Below, in pieces: positions 7,901 through 15,768 of a stretch of 64,000 bases of DNA. The stretch covers positions 310,001-374,000 of the forward strand of contig NZ_JBDFMM010000001.1 of the NCBI RefSeq assembly GCF_047238265.1. The letters are read 5' to 3'. Numbering within the stretch: the first letter of the stretch is position 1; each line of letters begins with the position of its first letter. Both the position numbers and the translations under genes were made by a program. This stretch comes from Paenibacillus_F sp047238265 (GTDB taxonomy: Bacteria > Bacillota > Bacilli > Paenibacillales > NBRC-103111). The notes under the pieces were generated by a model, which had not been told where the DNA came from, ran no database searches, and saw nothing but the letters and a program-made list of their open reading frames with translations.

Positions 7901-10878
7901 GCTATGCTGCTCCGACGACACCTGTCGGCACGACGTACTACTATGTTGTCGTGACGAACACGAACAGCAGCGTGAGTGGCACAAAAACGGCAACGACAAC
8001 GAGCGGCATGGCTGCGGTCACGGTGAACGCGCTGACCAACGCGGCAGCGCCGAGCATTAACACGCAGCCGACGGGCACCACGGTAAACGAAGGCGACGTC
8101 AGCCCGATCTTGAACGTGGCAGCCAGTGTCAGCGACGGCGGAGCGTTGTCCTACCAGTGGTACAGCAATGCAGTGAACAGCACGAACGGCGGCATACCGA
8201 TCATAGGTGCAACCAGCGTAAGCTATGCTGCGCCGACGGCACCTGTAGGCACGACCTACTACTACGTTGTCGTGACGAACACGAACAACAGCGTGAGCGG
8301 CACGAAGACGGCAAAGGCAACGAGCAACGTTGCTGCCGTAACGGTGAATACGCTGACCAACGCGGCAGCGCCGGGCATTAACACGCAGCCGACGGGCGCT
8401 ACGGTAAACGAAGGCGACAGCAGCCCGACTTTGAGCGTAGCGGCCAGCGTAAGCGACGGCGGAACGCTGTCCTACCAGTGGTACAGCAATACGGCGAACA
8501 GCACGAACGGCGGCACACCGATCGTGGGTGCAACTAACGCAAGCTATGCCGCACCGACAGCACCTGTAGGCACGACCTACTACTATGTTGTCGTGACGAA
8601 CACGAACGGCAGCGTGAGCGGCACGAAGACGGCAAAGGCAACGAGCAGCACTGCTGCCGTAACGGTGAACATCGCGCCTACCTATGCGATTGCACCTATT
8701 GCTGATCAAACGTTAGCCGCACTTACTCAAGGTTACGCTCCGGGTACCCAAGAGACGAAAACCATCGATGTAACAAATACCGGCACGAGCGATTTGTCGA
8801 ATCTGCAGGCTATGGTCAGCGGAACCCATGCCAGCGATTTTGTGATTACGCAACCAAGTGCGACGTTAATGAACGGAGCGACAACGTCAAGCTTTACGGT
8901 TAAAGCGAAAGACGGCTTGACGGCCGGCACATATACCGCAACGTTAACGTTATCGGCAACCCATATGACGGATATGACGTTTACAGTGACGCAGACTGTG
9001 AACCTGCCTGACGCTCTCCCGAATCCGCAAAACCTTGTGGCTGCCGGAGGAGACCGTGAGGTAACACTTAATTGGAATACGGTAACGGGAGCGACGTATT
9101 ACAATATTTATATGGCGACTGATCCAAGCCAGTTAAGTAACGCTTCAGTTGTTACCGTCACTTCCGCTACCTACCATGTACAAAACTTGCTGAACGGCAC
9201 AAGGTATTTCTTTACGGTGAAAGCAGGCAACTCGGGAGGCTTGAGCGGGGAATCGAATCAGGTGGAGGCTACTCCTGCAACTGTTCCGGCAGCACCGACA
9301 AATGTTTCGGCAGTGGCTGGAAACGGAGAAGCTACCGTTACTTTTACGGCTCCGACTGACAACGGTGGAAAACCGATTACGGGGTATGAAGTAACGGCTT
9401 CATCAGGGAAAGTAGTCGTAACGGGAGCGGTAAGCCCGATTGTTATTAGGGGTTTGACAAATGGAACGAGCTATACGTTTACGGTGAAAGCGATCAATGG
9501 TATAGGAAAAAGTGCAGCTTCCGCTGATTCGAATGCAGTCATTCCGAAAACGCCATCCGGCGGCGGCACGGCCCCTATCGATACGCCATCCGTTCCTAGT
9601 ACCCCGACAGTACCGGAGAAAACGGATACGGACGCGAATATACTTGTAAACGGTAAAGCGGAGAATGCGGGAACCGTAACGATAACCCAACGAAACGGCC
9701 AAACCGTTACCACCGTGTTGGTGGATCAGAAAAAGTTGGAAGACAAGCTCGCGGCGGAAGGGCAAAATGCGGTGGTGTCGATTTTTGTAAACAACAACTC
9801 CCATGTGGCTGCCGGCTCACTGAACGGTCAAATGGTGAAAAACATGGAAGACAAGAAAGCGGTTCTTGAGATCAAAACCGATCGTGCGACCTATACGATT
9901 CCAGCGCAGCAAATCAATATTGACACTATATCCGAACAAATTGGCAAGTCGGCAGCCTTACAAGACATCCGGGTAGAAATCGAAATCTCCGAACCAACAA
10001 CCGATATGGTGAAAATTGTTGAAAATGCGGCAGCCAAGGGAACGTTCACGCTTGTCGTACCGCCGTTAAACTTTACGGTGAAAGGCATCTACGGAGATCA
10101 GACTATTGAAGTATCGAAGTTCAATGCCTATGTCAAACGAACCCTTGCGATTCCGGATGGTGTTGATCCCGGTAAGATTACTACAGGGGTTGTTGTTGAA
10201 GCAGACGGAACCGTTCGTCATGTACCGACCAAAATTATCGTGATTGGCGGCAAATATTACGCCCAAATCAACAGTTTGACGAATAGCACGTATTCTCTCG
10301 TTTGGCATCCGCTCGAATTTGGAGATGTGGCGAACCATTGGGCAAAACAAGCAGTGGGCGATATGGGATCACGGATGATCATCGACGGTACGGGCAACGG
10401 TATGTTCAGTCCCGATCGCGATATTACCCGTGCCGAGTTTGCAGCCATCATTGTTCGCGGATTGGGAGTGAAAGCGGAGAATGGGGCAACCCCATTCTCG
10501 GACGTAAAATCGACAGATTGGTACAACAGCGTTGTCAACACTGCTTATGCTTATCAATTGATCGGTGGTTTTGAAGACGGCACTTTCCGTCCGATGGACA
10601 AGATTACGCGGGAACAGGCGATGGTGGTCCTCTCCAAAGCGATGGCGATCACTAGACTGAAAGAAGGTCTTTCTGTTCAATCGGCTGATGCCATACTTCG
10701 TTCCTATGGAGATACGGCAGCTGTATCCACGTGGGCACTGAGCAGTGTTGCGGAGAGTGTACAGGCCGGCATTGTATCCGGAAGAAGCGGCAATGAGCTT
10801 GCGCCGAAAGATTACATGACCAGAGCTGAGGTTGCTAAAATTATTCAGGGACTTTTGCAAAAATCTGGCTTAATTTAA
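4996..10878 (+). CDS. Giant S-layer-anchored repeat surface protein (SLH, FN3, Ig-like)
   Basis: A secreted cell-surface protein of about 1,960 residues. Domains in order: a signal peptide ending near ANAA; thirteen 39-residue repeats of the form YGNGTYVAVG..GTILTSSDGV.W (about 35-580), which resemble beta-propeller blades; six near-identical 107-residue Ig-like repeats (about 583-1225), a 321-base tandem repeat in the DNA; a further beta-sandwich-like stretch; two fibronectin III domains (about 1337-1520); a Pro/Thr linker; a conserved stalk region; and three SLH domains at the C-terminus that bind cell-wall polysaccharide. ATG 4996 has GGAGGG 2-3 bases upstream; TTG 4936 with AAGGAAG is an alternative and would give a longer signal peptide. 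The ligand is unknown. Adhesion or surface display is inferred from the domains. Confidence 0.85.
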   Translation: MASKIIRLKLSFLLLFSTFMSINWGQEANAAPIASSLDNWYVRSMGHNLVGVTYGNGMYVAVGTSGAVLTSSDGMNWMTRTAGTAIGLNGVAYNNGTYVTVGQAGRILTSSDGVSWIIRPSGTTNDLRTISYINGAFVAAGANGTILTSIDGENWTSRSSGTTQFLYAVSYLNGNYMAVGAVGTILTSNDGENWTSRTSGTTNGLYSVSYANGTYVVVGQSGKILTSGDGVNWVNRPSGTTNNLIGLAYGNATYVAVGINGTILSSIDGVNWITRPSGTTNHLSGVSYLNGMYMVLGYAGKILTSSDGENWTSPLSSVTPNLLYGVKYNNGTYMAVGLGGTIVTSSDGANWTNRTSGTTFTLYSVGYGNGTYVTVGLGGRIFTSSDGVGWTSRTSGTTNHLAGITYGNGMYVAVGASGTILNSSDGVSWTSRTSGVANDLWSITYANGTYVAVGANGTLLTSIDGAGWTSQTSGTTKNLSGVSYENGTYVALGAGGTILTSSDGVSWTSQTSGTTNELRGVSYGNGMYVVAGLNGTILTSIDGVSWTAHTSGTSSSLYGVISVNDTFVVVGANGMILQSPPVATLTNAAAPAINTQPTGATVNEGDSSPILSVAASVSDGGVLSYQWYSNAVNSTNGGTPIVGATSASYTAPTTPVGTTYYYAVVTNTNSSASGTKTAAATSSIAAVAVNALTNAAAPAINTQPTGATVNEGDSSPILSVAASVSDGGALSYQWYSNAVNSTNGGTPIVGATSASYTAPTTPVGTTYYYVVVTNTNNSVSGTKTATATSSVAAVTVNALINAAAPAINTQPMGATVNEGDSSPTLSVAANVSDGGTLSYQWYSNAANSTNGGTPIVGATSVSYAAPTTPVGTTYYYVVVTNTNSSVSGTKTATTTSGIAAVTVNALTNAAAPGINTQPTGATVNEGDSSPTLSVAATVSDGGVLSYQWYSNTANSTNGGTPIVGATSASYAAPTTPVGTTYYYVVVTNTNSSVSGTKTATTTSGMAAVTVNALTNAAAPSINTQPTGTTVNEGDVSPILNVAASVSDGGALSYQWYSNAVNSTNGGIPIIGATSVSYAAPTAPVGTTYYYVVVTNTNNSVSGTKTAKATSNVAAVTVNTLTNAAAPGINTQPTGATVNEGDSSPTLSVAASVSDGGTLSYQWYSNTANSTNGGTPIVGATNASYAAPTAPVGTTYYYVVVTNTNGSVSGTKTAKATSSTAAVTVNIAPTYAIAPIADQTLAALTQGYAPGTQETKTIDVTNTGTSDLSNLQAMVSGTHASDFVITQPSATLMNGATTSSFTVKAKDGLTAGTYTATLTLSATHMTDMTFTVTQTVNLPDALPNPQNLVAAGGDREVTLNWNTVTGATYYNIYMATDPSQLSNASVVTVTSATYHVQNLLNGTRYFFTVKAGNSGGLSGESNQVEATPATVPAAPTNVSAVAGNGEATVTFTAPTDNGGKPITGYEVTASSGKVVVTGAVSPIVIRGLTNGTSYTFTVKAINGIGKSAASADSNAVIPKTPSGGGTAPIDTPSVPSTPTVPEKTDTDANILVNGKAENAGTVTITQRNGQTVTTVLVDQKKLEDKLAAEGQNAVVSIFVNNNSHVAAGSLNGQMVKNMEDKKAVLEIKTDRATYTIPAQQINIDTISEQIGKSAALQDIRVEIEISEPTTDMVKIVENAAAKGTFTLVVPPLNFTVKGIYGDQTIEVSKFNAYVKRTLAIPDGVDPGKITTGVVVEADGTVRHVPTKIIVIGGKYYAQINSLTNSTYSLVWHPLEFGDVANHWAKQAVGDMGSRMIIDGTGNGMFSPDRDITRAEFAAIIVRGLGVKAENGATPFSDVKSTDWYNSVVNTAYAYQLIGGFEDGTFRPMDKITREQAMVVLSKAMAITRLKEGLSVQSADAILRSYGDTAAVSTWALSSVAESVQAGIVSGRSGNELAPKDYMTRAEVAKIIQGLLQKSGLI
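6745..8670 (+). repeat. Six tandem 321-bp coding repeats
   Basis: Six in-frame copies of about 321 bases encode the 107-residue Ig-like units that start TNAAAPAINTQPTG. The copies are nearly identical in DNA as well as protein, which suggests recent duplication or gene conversion and makes copy number likely to vary between strains or assemblies. Confidence 0.9.
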
Positions 10879-11181
10879 GCCGGGAAACGGCGGCAAAGGC
10901 TTATGACATGGCTGAGTTGCTATGGTTAGCAGGATAACTTACAGCGTAACGGGGCTGGCGAACGATAGAATCCTACTATTTGCAGTCTAAGGCAAACTGT
11001 GCGGGAGTCAGTAATGGTTGCTTCAACGAAGCAAGCACCACGCCCAGATCCAGCAATACGGATCGGAGCGGTCTGACATTATCGAGTGGCAATTTGGGGG
11101 ATTTACGCAAAGCCGCCTCCCCAAACATCCTGAGCATCACGCTCCGGCAGATTGTGGTTTTTATCAGCCACGGTTCGGCTC

Positions 11182-11325
11182 TATACACAGCAGAAAGGCC
11201 CTAGCCGAGAGGCTAGGGCCTTTTTGCTGTTCTGCAGGAGTCCGGAGGAGAATCTCGAGGGTTCAATCCGCGCGAATGGAAGGGTAGTGGGGAGGAGTAG
11301 GGGGTTGCAATCTACCGCTAAGGTT
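11182..11325 (+). repeat. tmRNA-adjacent repeat, copy B
   Basis: Imperfect second copy of the sequence that follows tmRNA at 4636-4790, including ATACACAGCAGAAAGG, a terminator hairpin, GGAGGAGAA, GGGTTCAATCCGCGCG and TTGCAATCTACCGCTAAGG. No complete tmRNA or tRNA is found before it; only GGTTCGGCTC at 11171-11180 vaguely resembles a T-arm. Confidence 0.6.
11196..11225 (+). terminator. Hairpin terminator in repeat copy B
   Basis: GGCCCTAGCC/GGCTAGGGCC with a short GAGA loop and a T5 run; the same design as the ssrA terminator. Confidence 0.75.
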
Positions 11326-11361
11326 GTCGTTGTATGAAACGCAATGCAACATGGCTTTAAT

Positions 11362-11880
11362 TTAAATTAAATCATTTCTGTGCAAAACGTTTAAATAAAA
11401 CTCATAGGCGGGATTCCCTATATAACCTTTCTCTGGTGGAATACCCTTAAGTATGATTAATTCATCTAACATTTTTTCGCTTAAACCTTGTAAAGTAAAC
11501 GACGAAATATACTCCCTATCTGCACTCTCCAGTACTAGTCGGAGGGACTTTCCTTCTTGGATATCTCTCCAGAATAATTGAGATTCCGTAATCTCTAAAT
11601 TTGGTATGGGCTCATTAGCATACCAATGCCGCATCTCGGCGTGCATACTCCGTTCGTTATCATTAAAGAGGGCGGAAAAAATTTCACTATCATTTATCCC
11701 GTAACACTTTATAATGTTGTCATAGTTAACAAAGGGATCTTTTTTCAAATCGGCGACTATTTCTTTGTCGATCTCGATTATGTTATATTTGTCCCGAAGT
11801 ATTTTCTCCGCATCTTCCAATAAATACCTGAACGGTAATTTGGATTTTTTAAAAAGCCTATCAAGTTCTTCAATTTGCAT
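11362..11880 (-). CDS. Unknown protein in low-GC segment
   Basis: I do not recognise this protein of about 172 residues. It is acidic and mostly helical in character, with no signal peptide or membrane segment and no clear motif. ATG 11880 (MQIEELDRLF) has GGGG about 6 bases upstream; the frame stays open to 11925, with other in-frame starts. Base composition is clearly more AT-rich than neighbouring genes, and the flanking spacer to 12286 is also AT-rich, which suggests recent transfer. It stands alone on the minus strand. Confidence 0.6.
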   Translation of the reverse strand: MQIEELDRLFKKSKLPFRYLLEDAEKILRDKYNIIEIDKEIVADLKKDPFVNYDNIIKCYGINDSEIFSALFNDNERSMHAEMRHWYANEPIPNLEITESQLFWRDIQEGKSLRLVLESADREYISSFTLQGLSEKMLDELIILKGIPPEKGYIGNPAYEFYLNVLHRNDLI

Positions 11881-12286
11881 AAGATACCCCATCAAAAGAA
11901 AGAATCCCCACCGACTCTGTTCCATGAACGATAGTAGGTGCGGTAAAGATTATAACGTATTTAAGTATACGTTATGTTAACTCAGGGCCGAACATGATAT
12001 TTTAATTATCATTTTAAGCCGTTTTCCTTATTTTGTAAATATTTGGTTATCGTCTATTTCTACTCCTTATATAAAATTTGATTCGTACTATAAGACGTGA
12101 TAAAAATTCGATAGATGTCTGTACTAACCATCCGTACTTTGTCGGAAGCGTAAGATATATTGGATCGGAACTTATGAAGCTGCGGCGTACCAGGACTTGA
12201 AAAACAAAGTCGTAGTACGCCGCTGTTTCTTTTGCTATCGTATCTGCACTTCACCTTGGCTGCCCGTTTAGAATATTACTGGAACT
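11881..12286. other. AT-rich intergenic region with a hairpin
   Basis: No supported gene. A strong imperfect hairpin, GCGGCGTAC.../...GTACGCCGC, spans about 12181-12224. It is followed by TGTTTCTTTT on the plus strand. It lies beyond the 3' end of azoR and may act as a terminator or mark old insertion debris. Confidence 0.4.
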
Positions 12287-12928
12287 TCAGAATCTTAATG
12301 CAACCTCACGCGCCTGCCGAATCGCTTTTTCTTTTATCGCAGGTTCTTGCTCGGGTGCAGCAGCCATTCCTTCGACAAATAACCCCTCAAAACTGGGAAC
12401 CCCCAAAAATTCCATAATGACTTTCAGGTGCCGGTGGCCCATTTCTAAGTCCGCATCGTCCGAGCCCGGTGACAGGAAGCTTCCGCTGGCTTGAATGAGC
12501 AGCGCTTTTTTGTCATGCAGCAGGCCAACTCTCCCGATATCGGGTAAATATTTAAAAGTCTTGCCCGCTATACAAATGGAGTCGATATAGGACTTCATAA
12601 CAGGCGGATACGAATAGTTCCATATCGGCGTAACAAATACGTATTTGTCGGCTGCAACGAATTGGTCAACTAATTCATCGATACGGCCTAGTTTCTTTTT
12701 TTCTGCCTCGTTCAATTTTTCAAATGCACTGCCTGCGTTCAGCTTTCCCCAACCGCTAAAAATATCTTTATCAAGCTGCGGTATGTCCATACTATACAGA
12801 TCAAGATGAATCACTTCGTCGGATGGATTTGCGGTTCGATACGCCCTTATGAACTCTTTACCTACTGACATGCTATATGTTTTTTCTTCATCCTGCGGAT
12901 TTGCCGTTATATACAATACGGTTGCCAT
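12287..12928 (-). CDS. azoR: FMN-dependent NADH-azoreductase / quinone reductase
   Basis: A flavodoxin-fold enzyme that reduces azo bonds and quinones by two electrons with NADH and bound FMN. The 213-residue product starts MATVLYITANPQDEEKTYS (the FMN phosphate loop) and contains FVTPIWNYSYPPVMKSYIDSI, the family motif around the isoalloxazine ring, and a final GxxxFEGLFVEG segment. Length matches AzoR proteins (about 200-215). It lies 107 bases downstream of the carboxymuconolactone-decarboxylase-like gene in the same direction, so it may be read from the ECF41-type promoter of that gene. Electrophile or quinone detoxification is inferred. Confidence 0.9.
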   Translation of the reverse strand: MATVLYITANPQDEEKTYSMSVGKEFIRAYRTANPSDEVIHLDLYSMDIPQLDKDIFSGWGKLNAGSAFEKLNEAEKKKLGRIDELVDQFVAADKYVFVTPIWNYSYPPVMKSYIDSICIAGKTFKYLPDIGRVGLLHDKKALLIQASGSFLSPGSDDADLEMGHRHLKVIMEFLGVPSFEGLFVEGMAAAPEQEPAIKEKAIRQAREVALRF

Positions 12929-13035
12929 ATTGAAAGTACCTGCTTCCTCTTTTTTTGAAAAATAATCGTATAGGAGGAAGAGAGCTGCCGGTCATCCCCC
13001 CCATTACCGATGTACAATTAATTGAATAGGTAAAC

Positions 13036-13509
13036 TTATTTGCCCGCAGAAACAGCGGCGATCTGCCTTGTAGAGACGTTAAATCGATTCCAAAGGTTGG
13101 CCGTGGCGATTCCGGCGATAAGGGTGGCTAAAGCGGCTTCGTCAAAATGTCGGGCCGCTTCGTTAAAAATTTGATCCGGCACCGGATCTTCCCGATCACT
13201 AAGCCGGGTAACGGATTCACTAAGCGCAAGGGCGGCACGCTCGGCGTCATTGAAGTGCTCCGTCTCACGCCATGCCGACACGGCTAACAGGCGCTCTGCA
13301 GTTTCACCCGCCGCTAAGGCATTGCGTGAATGAAGCCCGACACATACGCTGTCCCCGTTGATCTGGCTTGCCAGAAGGTAAGAAAGGAAGAGTGTCCGGC
13401 TTGAAATACCGGTCTTCTCCGCGGATGCAAACAGAGCCTTGCCTAAAGCTTGTAAGGCTTGAGATACGTCGGGTACGATCATAACGGGACTTTCCATTCT
13501 CGATTTCAT
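13036..13509 (-). CDS. Carboxymuconolactone decarboxylase / AhpD-like protein
   Basis: A small (157-residue) all-helical protein of the CMD/AhpD superfamily. The family segment reads LASQINGDSVCVGLHSRNALAAG: the second Cys and the His of the usual CxxC...H peroxidase site are present, but the first Cys is Asp, so disulfide-based peroxidase chemistry is doubtful. It is transcribed away from an ECF41 sigma gene. Such carboxymuconolactone/oxidoreductase/epimerase (COE) genes are the known genomic partners of ECF41 factors. An ECF41-type promoter lies upstream. ATG 13509 is preceded by GGAGA. Substrate unknown. Confidence 0.85.
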   Translation of the reverse strand: MKSRMESPVMIVPDVSQALQALGKALFASAEKTGISSRTLFLSYLLASQINGDSVCVGLHSRNALAAGETAERLLAVSAWRETEHFNDAERAALALSESVTRLSDREDPVPDQIFNEAARHFDEAALATLIAGIATANLWNRFNVSTRQIAAVSAGK

Positions 13510-13561
13510 AAGAGATCTCCTTTGATTTTGATTAGAGCCTGTTCCGGCCCTTTAATAAGCT

Positions 13562-13589
13562 GACGGATCATCCCTCGGGATATGTGACA
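13562..13589 (-). promoter_or_regulatory. ECF41-type promoter for the CMD-like gene
   Basis: Read on the minus strand, TGTCACA (13589-13583) is followed after 17 bases by CGTC (13565-13562). The published ECF41 consensus is TGTCACA-N16-CGTC; spacing here is one longer. Confidence 0.65.
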
Positions 13590-13634
13590 ACATGATTTTG
13601 ATAAAAAAAGAAACCGGCAAAATGTCCGGCAGTT

Positions 13635-13661
13635 TGTCACGTTGTTCGGTTTGCATTCGTC
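13635..13661 (+). promoter_or_regulatory. ECF41-type autoregulatory promoter
   Basis: TGTCACG (13635-13641), exactly 16 bases, then CGTC (13658-13661). It lies 39 bases before the sigma-factor start and differs from the ECF41 consensus by one base. Confidence 0.75.
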
Positions 13662-13700
13662 AATCCTATAGAGGACTCTATTTTTGCGTGAGGGGTTTGA

Positions 13701-14573
13701 ATGATGAACAGACAAGATGAGTTGGCAAAGACATTCGAAGCACACCGGCAGCACCTTCAGGCAGTGGCTTATCGGATGCTGGGATCCTTGAGTGAAGCGC
13801 AGGACGCTTTGCAGGAAGCTTGGCTGCGTCTTAGCCGAGAGGACGGAAGAGGCATTGAGAACATGGGAGGGTGGCTGACTACCGTGGTTTCTCGTATATG
13901 TCTGGATATGCTGCGATCGCGAAAATCCAGGCGCGAAGATTCGTTAGAAACTCACTTGCTCCAATCTTTCACGAGCCAAGAGAATAAAGCCGACCCGGAA
14001 CAAGAAGCCGAAATGGCAGATTCCGTGGGAATTGCACTGCTGGTCGTGCTCGGTAATTTGAATCCTGCGGAACGCATCGCGTTCGTGCTGCACGATGTCT
14101 TCGCGATGCCCTTTAATGAGATTGCGCCCATTGTAGGAAAGTCAGAGACCGCAGCAAGGCAGCTTGCGAGCCGGGCGCGTCAACGGATCCGCGGAGTGAA
14201 AACAACGGCGGAGGTCGACTTTGCTTACCAACGCGAGGTAGTTAAAGCCTTTTTGGCTGCGGCTCGCTCGGGCGATTTTGATAATCTCGTAGCTATGCTT
14301 GATCCGGACGCTATACTTCGTGACGATCGTCAAACTGGATCTTCTAGAGTAACGCGGGGAGCGCTCGCCCTGGCGAAACAAGTTTCGGGGCGTGCACAGA
14401 AAGCGGCGCAAGCGGCCCTTGTGGATGGACAAGCGGGAATTATAGTGGCTCCCCGGGGCAGGCTGCTTTATGTGCTTAAATTTAAAGTAAATGAAGGGAA
14501 AATCGCCGAGGTCGACCTGATCTCCGATCCTGCACGAATAGGCCGGCTGGATCTGGCAGTGTTAAGCGGTTGA
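13701..14573 (+). CDS. ECF41-family RNA polymerase sigma factor (SigJ-like)
   Basis: A 290-residue extracytoplasmic-function sigma factor. The sigma-2 region includes FEAHRQHLQAVAYRMLGSLSEAQDALQEAWLRL (about 10-42) and the sigma-4 region includes LNPAERIAFVLHDVFAMPFNEIAPIVGKSETAARQLASRARQR (about 115-160). A C-terminal SnoaL-like domain (about 175-288) is the mark of ECF41 and replaces a separate anti-sigma factor by regulating activity in cis. Two ATGs are adjacent (13701, 13704); GAGGGG lies upstream. The divergent CMD-like gene and the matching promoters on both sides support the family call and autoregulation. The inducing signal is not visible. Confidence 0.93.
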   Translation: MMNRQDELAKTFEAHRQHLQAVAYRMLGSLSEAQDALQEAWLRLSREDGRGIENMGGWLTTVVSRICLDMLRSRKSRREDSLETHLLQSFTSQENKADPEQEAEMADSVGIALLVVLGNLNPAERIAFVLHDVFAMPFNEIAPIVGKSETAARQLASRARQRIRGVKTTAEVDFAYQREVVKAFLAAARSGDFDNLVAMLDPDAILRDDRQTGSSRVTRGALALAKQVSGRAQKAAQAALVDGQAGIIVAPRGRLLYVLKFKVNEGKIAEVDLISDPARIGRLDLAVLSG

Positions 14574-14895
14574 GCGAAGTCAACCCGGTCTAATGCCGCA
14601 TCCTGGGATGGGCCTAGATCCGTTCGAAGAGTTATCCCGCTTGGAACCGCTATGGGGCGGGTGAGATTTATTTTGCGGCACTTGGCAGGCAAGGAGCTCA
14701 TTTTATGGTATTTCGAACTTATAAAAAGAGGGCAGGGTATAGGCTGTCGGCTTAAGGTTATTTGTGGTCTCCTTGGCATTGGATATAGCTTGAGTGTAAA
14801 ATTAACTAGATTAGTTGTTAATATATAGAAATATTTTCGAAAGAGGAATCTTCGTTTCAACAGGCGGAATAAATTAGCGTCAGGCGGTGATTTGG
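14574..14895. other. Intergenic region
   Basis: No gene supported. It contains a small dyad AACTAGATTAGTT (about 14804-14816) in an AT-rich stretch just upstream of the next gene, where a promoter is likely. Confidence 0.4.
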
Positions 14896-15258
14896 ATGAA
14901 TGAAAAAAGTTGGCTGGTCGTGCAGTTTCCCCTCAAAAGCGCAAAAGGAAGCCAGCGGGACCATTGGTTAAAGGACAAAGTGACGGAGTATCTGGAGATG
15001 TTTTTATCTGATGCCGGGCTTGGCCATGTGGATGGGTTCGATATGGGAAAATGCGTGTCCGACCCGACTGCGTATGCGCTTAACATATTTTGCGTTGTGA
15101 ACGATGAAACACAGGGTGTTGCCTTGATCAAAAAAGTTTTAAAAGAACACAGGCTGGATTATACCCGGATTAAAATTGCTGCCATGCCTTATGAGAACGG
15201 AGAAACATACACCTTGAAGTATGCTTACAAAAAGGGTGTGACCGATTTTTCTCTATGA
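14896..15258 (+). CDS. Unknown small protein
   Basis: I do not recognise this protein of about 120 residues. It has no membrane segment or signal peptide and appears to be a cytosolic alpha/beta fold. ATG 14896 follows AGGCGGTG by about 7 bases; a GTG at 14887 is in frame. A terminator follows at 15294-15320. The arrangement (single gene with own terminator) suggests monocistronic expression. Confidence 0.65.
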   Translation: MNEKSWLVVQFPLKSAKGSQRDHWLKDKVTEYLEMFLSDAGLGHVDGFDMGKCVSDPTAYALNIFCVVNDETQGVALIKKVLKEHRLDYTRIKIAAMPYENGETYTLKYAYKKGVTDFSL

Positions 15259-15293
15259 GGAGAGGTTGGGAGCAGCTCTGTACATACAGAAGT

Positions 15294-15320
15294 CCCGGCT
15301 CAAACGCCGGGGCTTTTTAT
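15294..15320 (+). terminator. Intrinsic terminator
   Basis: CCCGGC/GCCGGG stem with a six-base loop followed by CTTTTTATT. Confidence 0.8.
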
Positions 15321-15332
15321 TGCAGTTCCACT

Positions 15333-15392
15333 CTTGACAACGAAGGTTTACTGCAATAGACTTATCGCAATAAGGTTTATCTAAATAAACCT
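15333..15392 (+). promoter_or_regulatory. Promoter and BlaI-type operator
   Basis: TTGACA and TAGACT spaced by 17 bases form a promoter. Just downstream, 15373-15392 is a perfect dyad AGGTTTAT-CTAA-ATAAACCT ahead of the BlaI-like gene. A further half-site, AGGTTTACTGCAATAG, overlaps the spacer. This fits autoregulation by the BlaI-like repressor. Confidence 0.65.
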
Positions 15393-15408
15393 GAGAGGAG
15401 GCGCTCCC

Positions 15409-15768
15409 ATGGAACCGTACAAGTTATTCGATGCCGAATATAAATTCGCATGCCTGGTTTGGGATCATGAACCGGTCAATTCCACCGATCTTGTCAAGCT
15501 AAGCCAAACAAAGCTTGGCTGGAAGAAGTCCACGACGTATACCGTTTTAAGAAAGCTTTGCGAGCGGGGAATCCTCAAAAATGAGGAAGCGACGGTGACC
15601 GCTGTCGTTAAGAAAACCGACGCGCAGAAATACGAAAGCCAAACGGTAGTCGATAAAGCCTTCGGCGGATCTCTGCCGCAGTTTTTAACCGCTTTTCTGG
15701 GTGAAAAGAAATTGTCGGAGAAGGAGGCTGAGGAGCTGAAGCGGATTATTGAGGAGGCGACACGATGA
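15409..15768 (+). CDS. BlaI/MecI-family transcriptional repressor
   Basis: A 119-residue winged-helix repressor. The DNA-binding part contains VNSTDLVKLSQTKLGWKKSTTYTVLRKLCERGILKNE (about 22-58) and the C-terminal helices form the dimerisation and cleavage region. Relatives are released from DNA when a membrane metalloprotease partner is activated. The next gene, an M56 protease, overlaps its stop by four bases (ATGA), so they form a two-gene sensor-repressor operon. GAGAGGAGG precedes the ATG. A dyad operator lies immediately upstream. No beta-lactamase gene follows directly, so the regulated target may be elsewhere. Confidence 0.9.
   Translation: MEPYKLFDAEYKFACLVWDHEPVNSTDLVKLSQTKLGWKKSTTYTVLRKLCERGILKNEEATVTAVVKKTDAQKYESQTVVDKAFGGSLPQFLTAFLGEKKLSEKEAEELKRIIEEATR

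Larger units (their letters stand above)
10879..11361. other. Intergenic region with repeat copy B
   Basis: No confident gene. On the minus strand, 10976-11188 reads as a 70-residue frame whose end (LPLDNVRPLRSVLLDLGVVL) looks protein-like, with an equally long frame on the other strand. It may be a remnant; I do not recognise it. The stretch ends in the second copy of the tmRNA-adjacent repeat. Confidence 0.3.

Noticed and set aside
6730..8709. 659-residue open frame antisense to the Ig-like repeats
   Set aside because: It mirrors the 321-base periodicity of the sense gene, has Arg/Cys-rich nonsense composition and no ribosome site.
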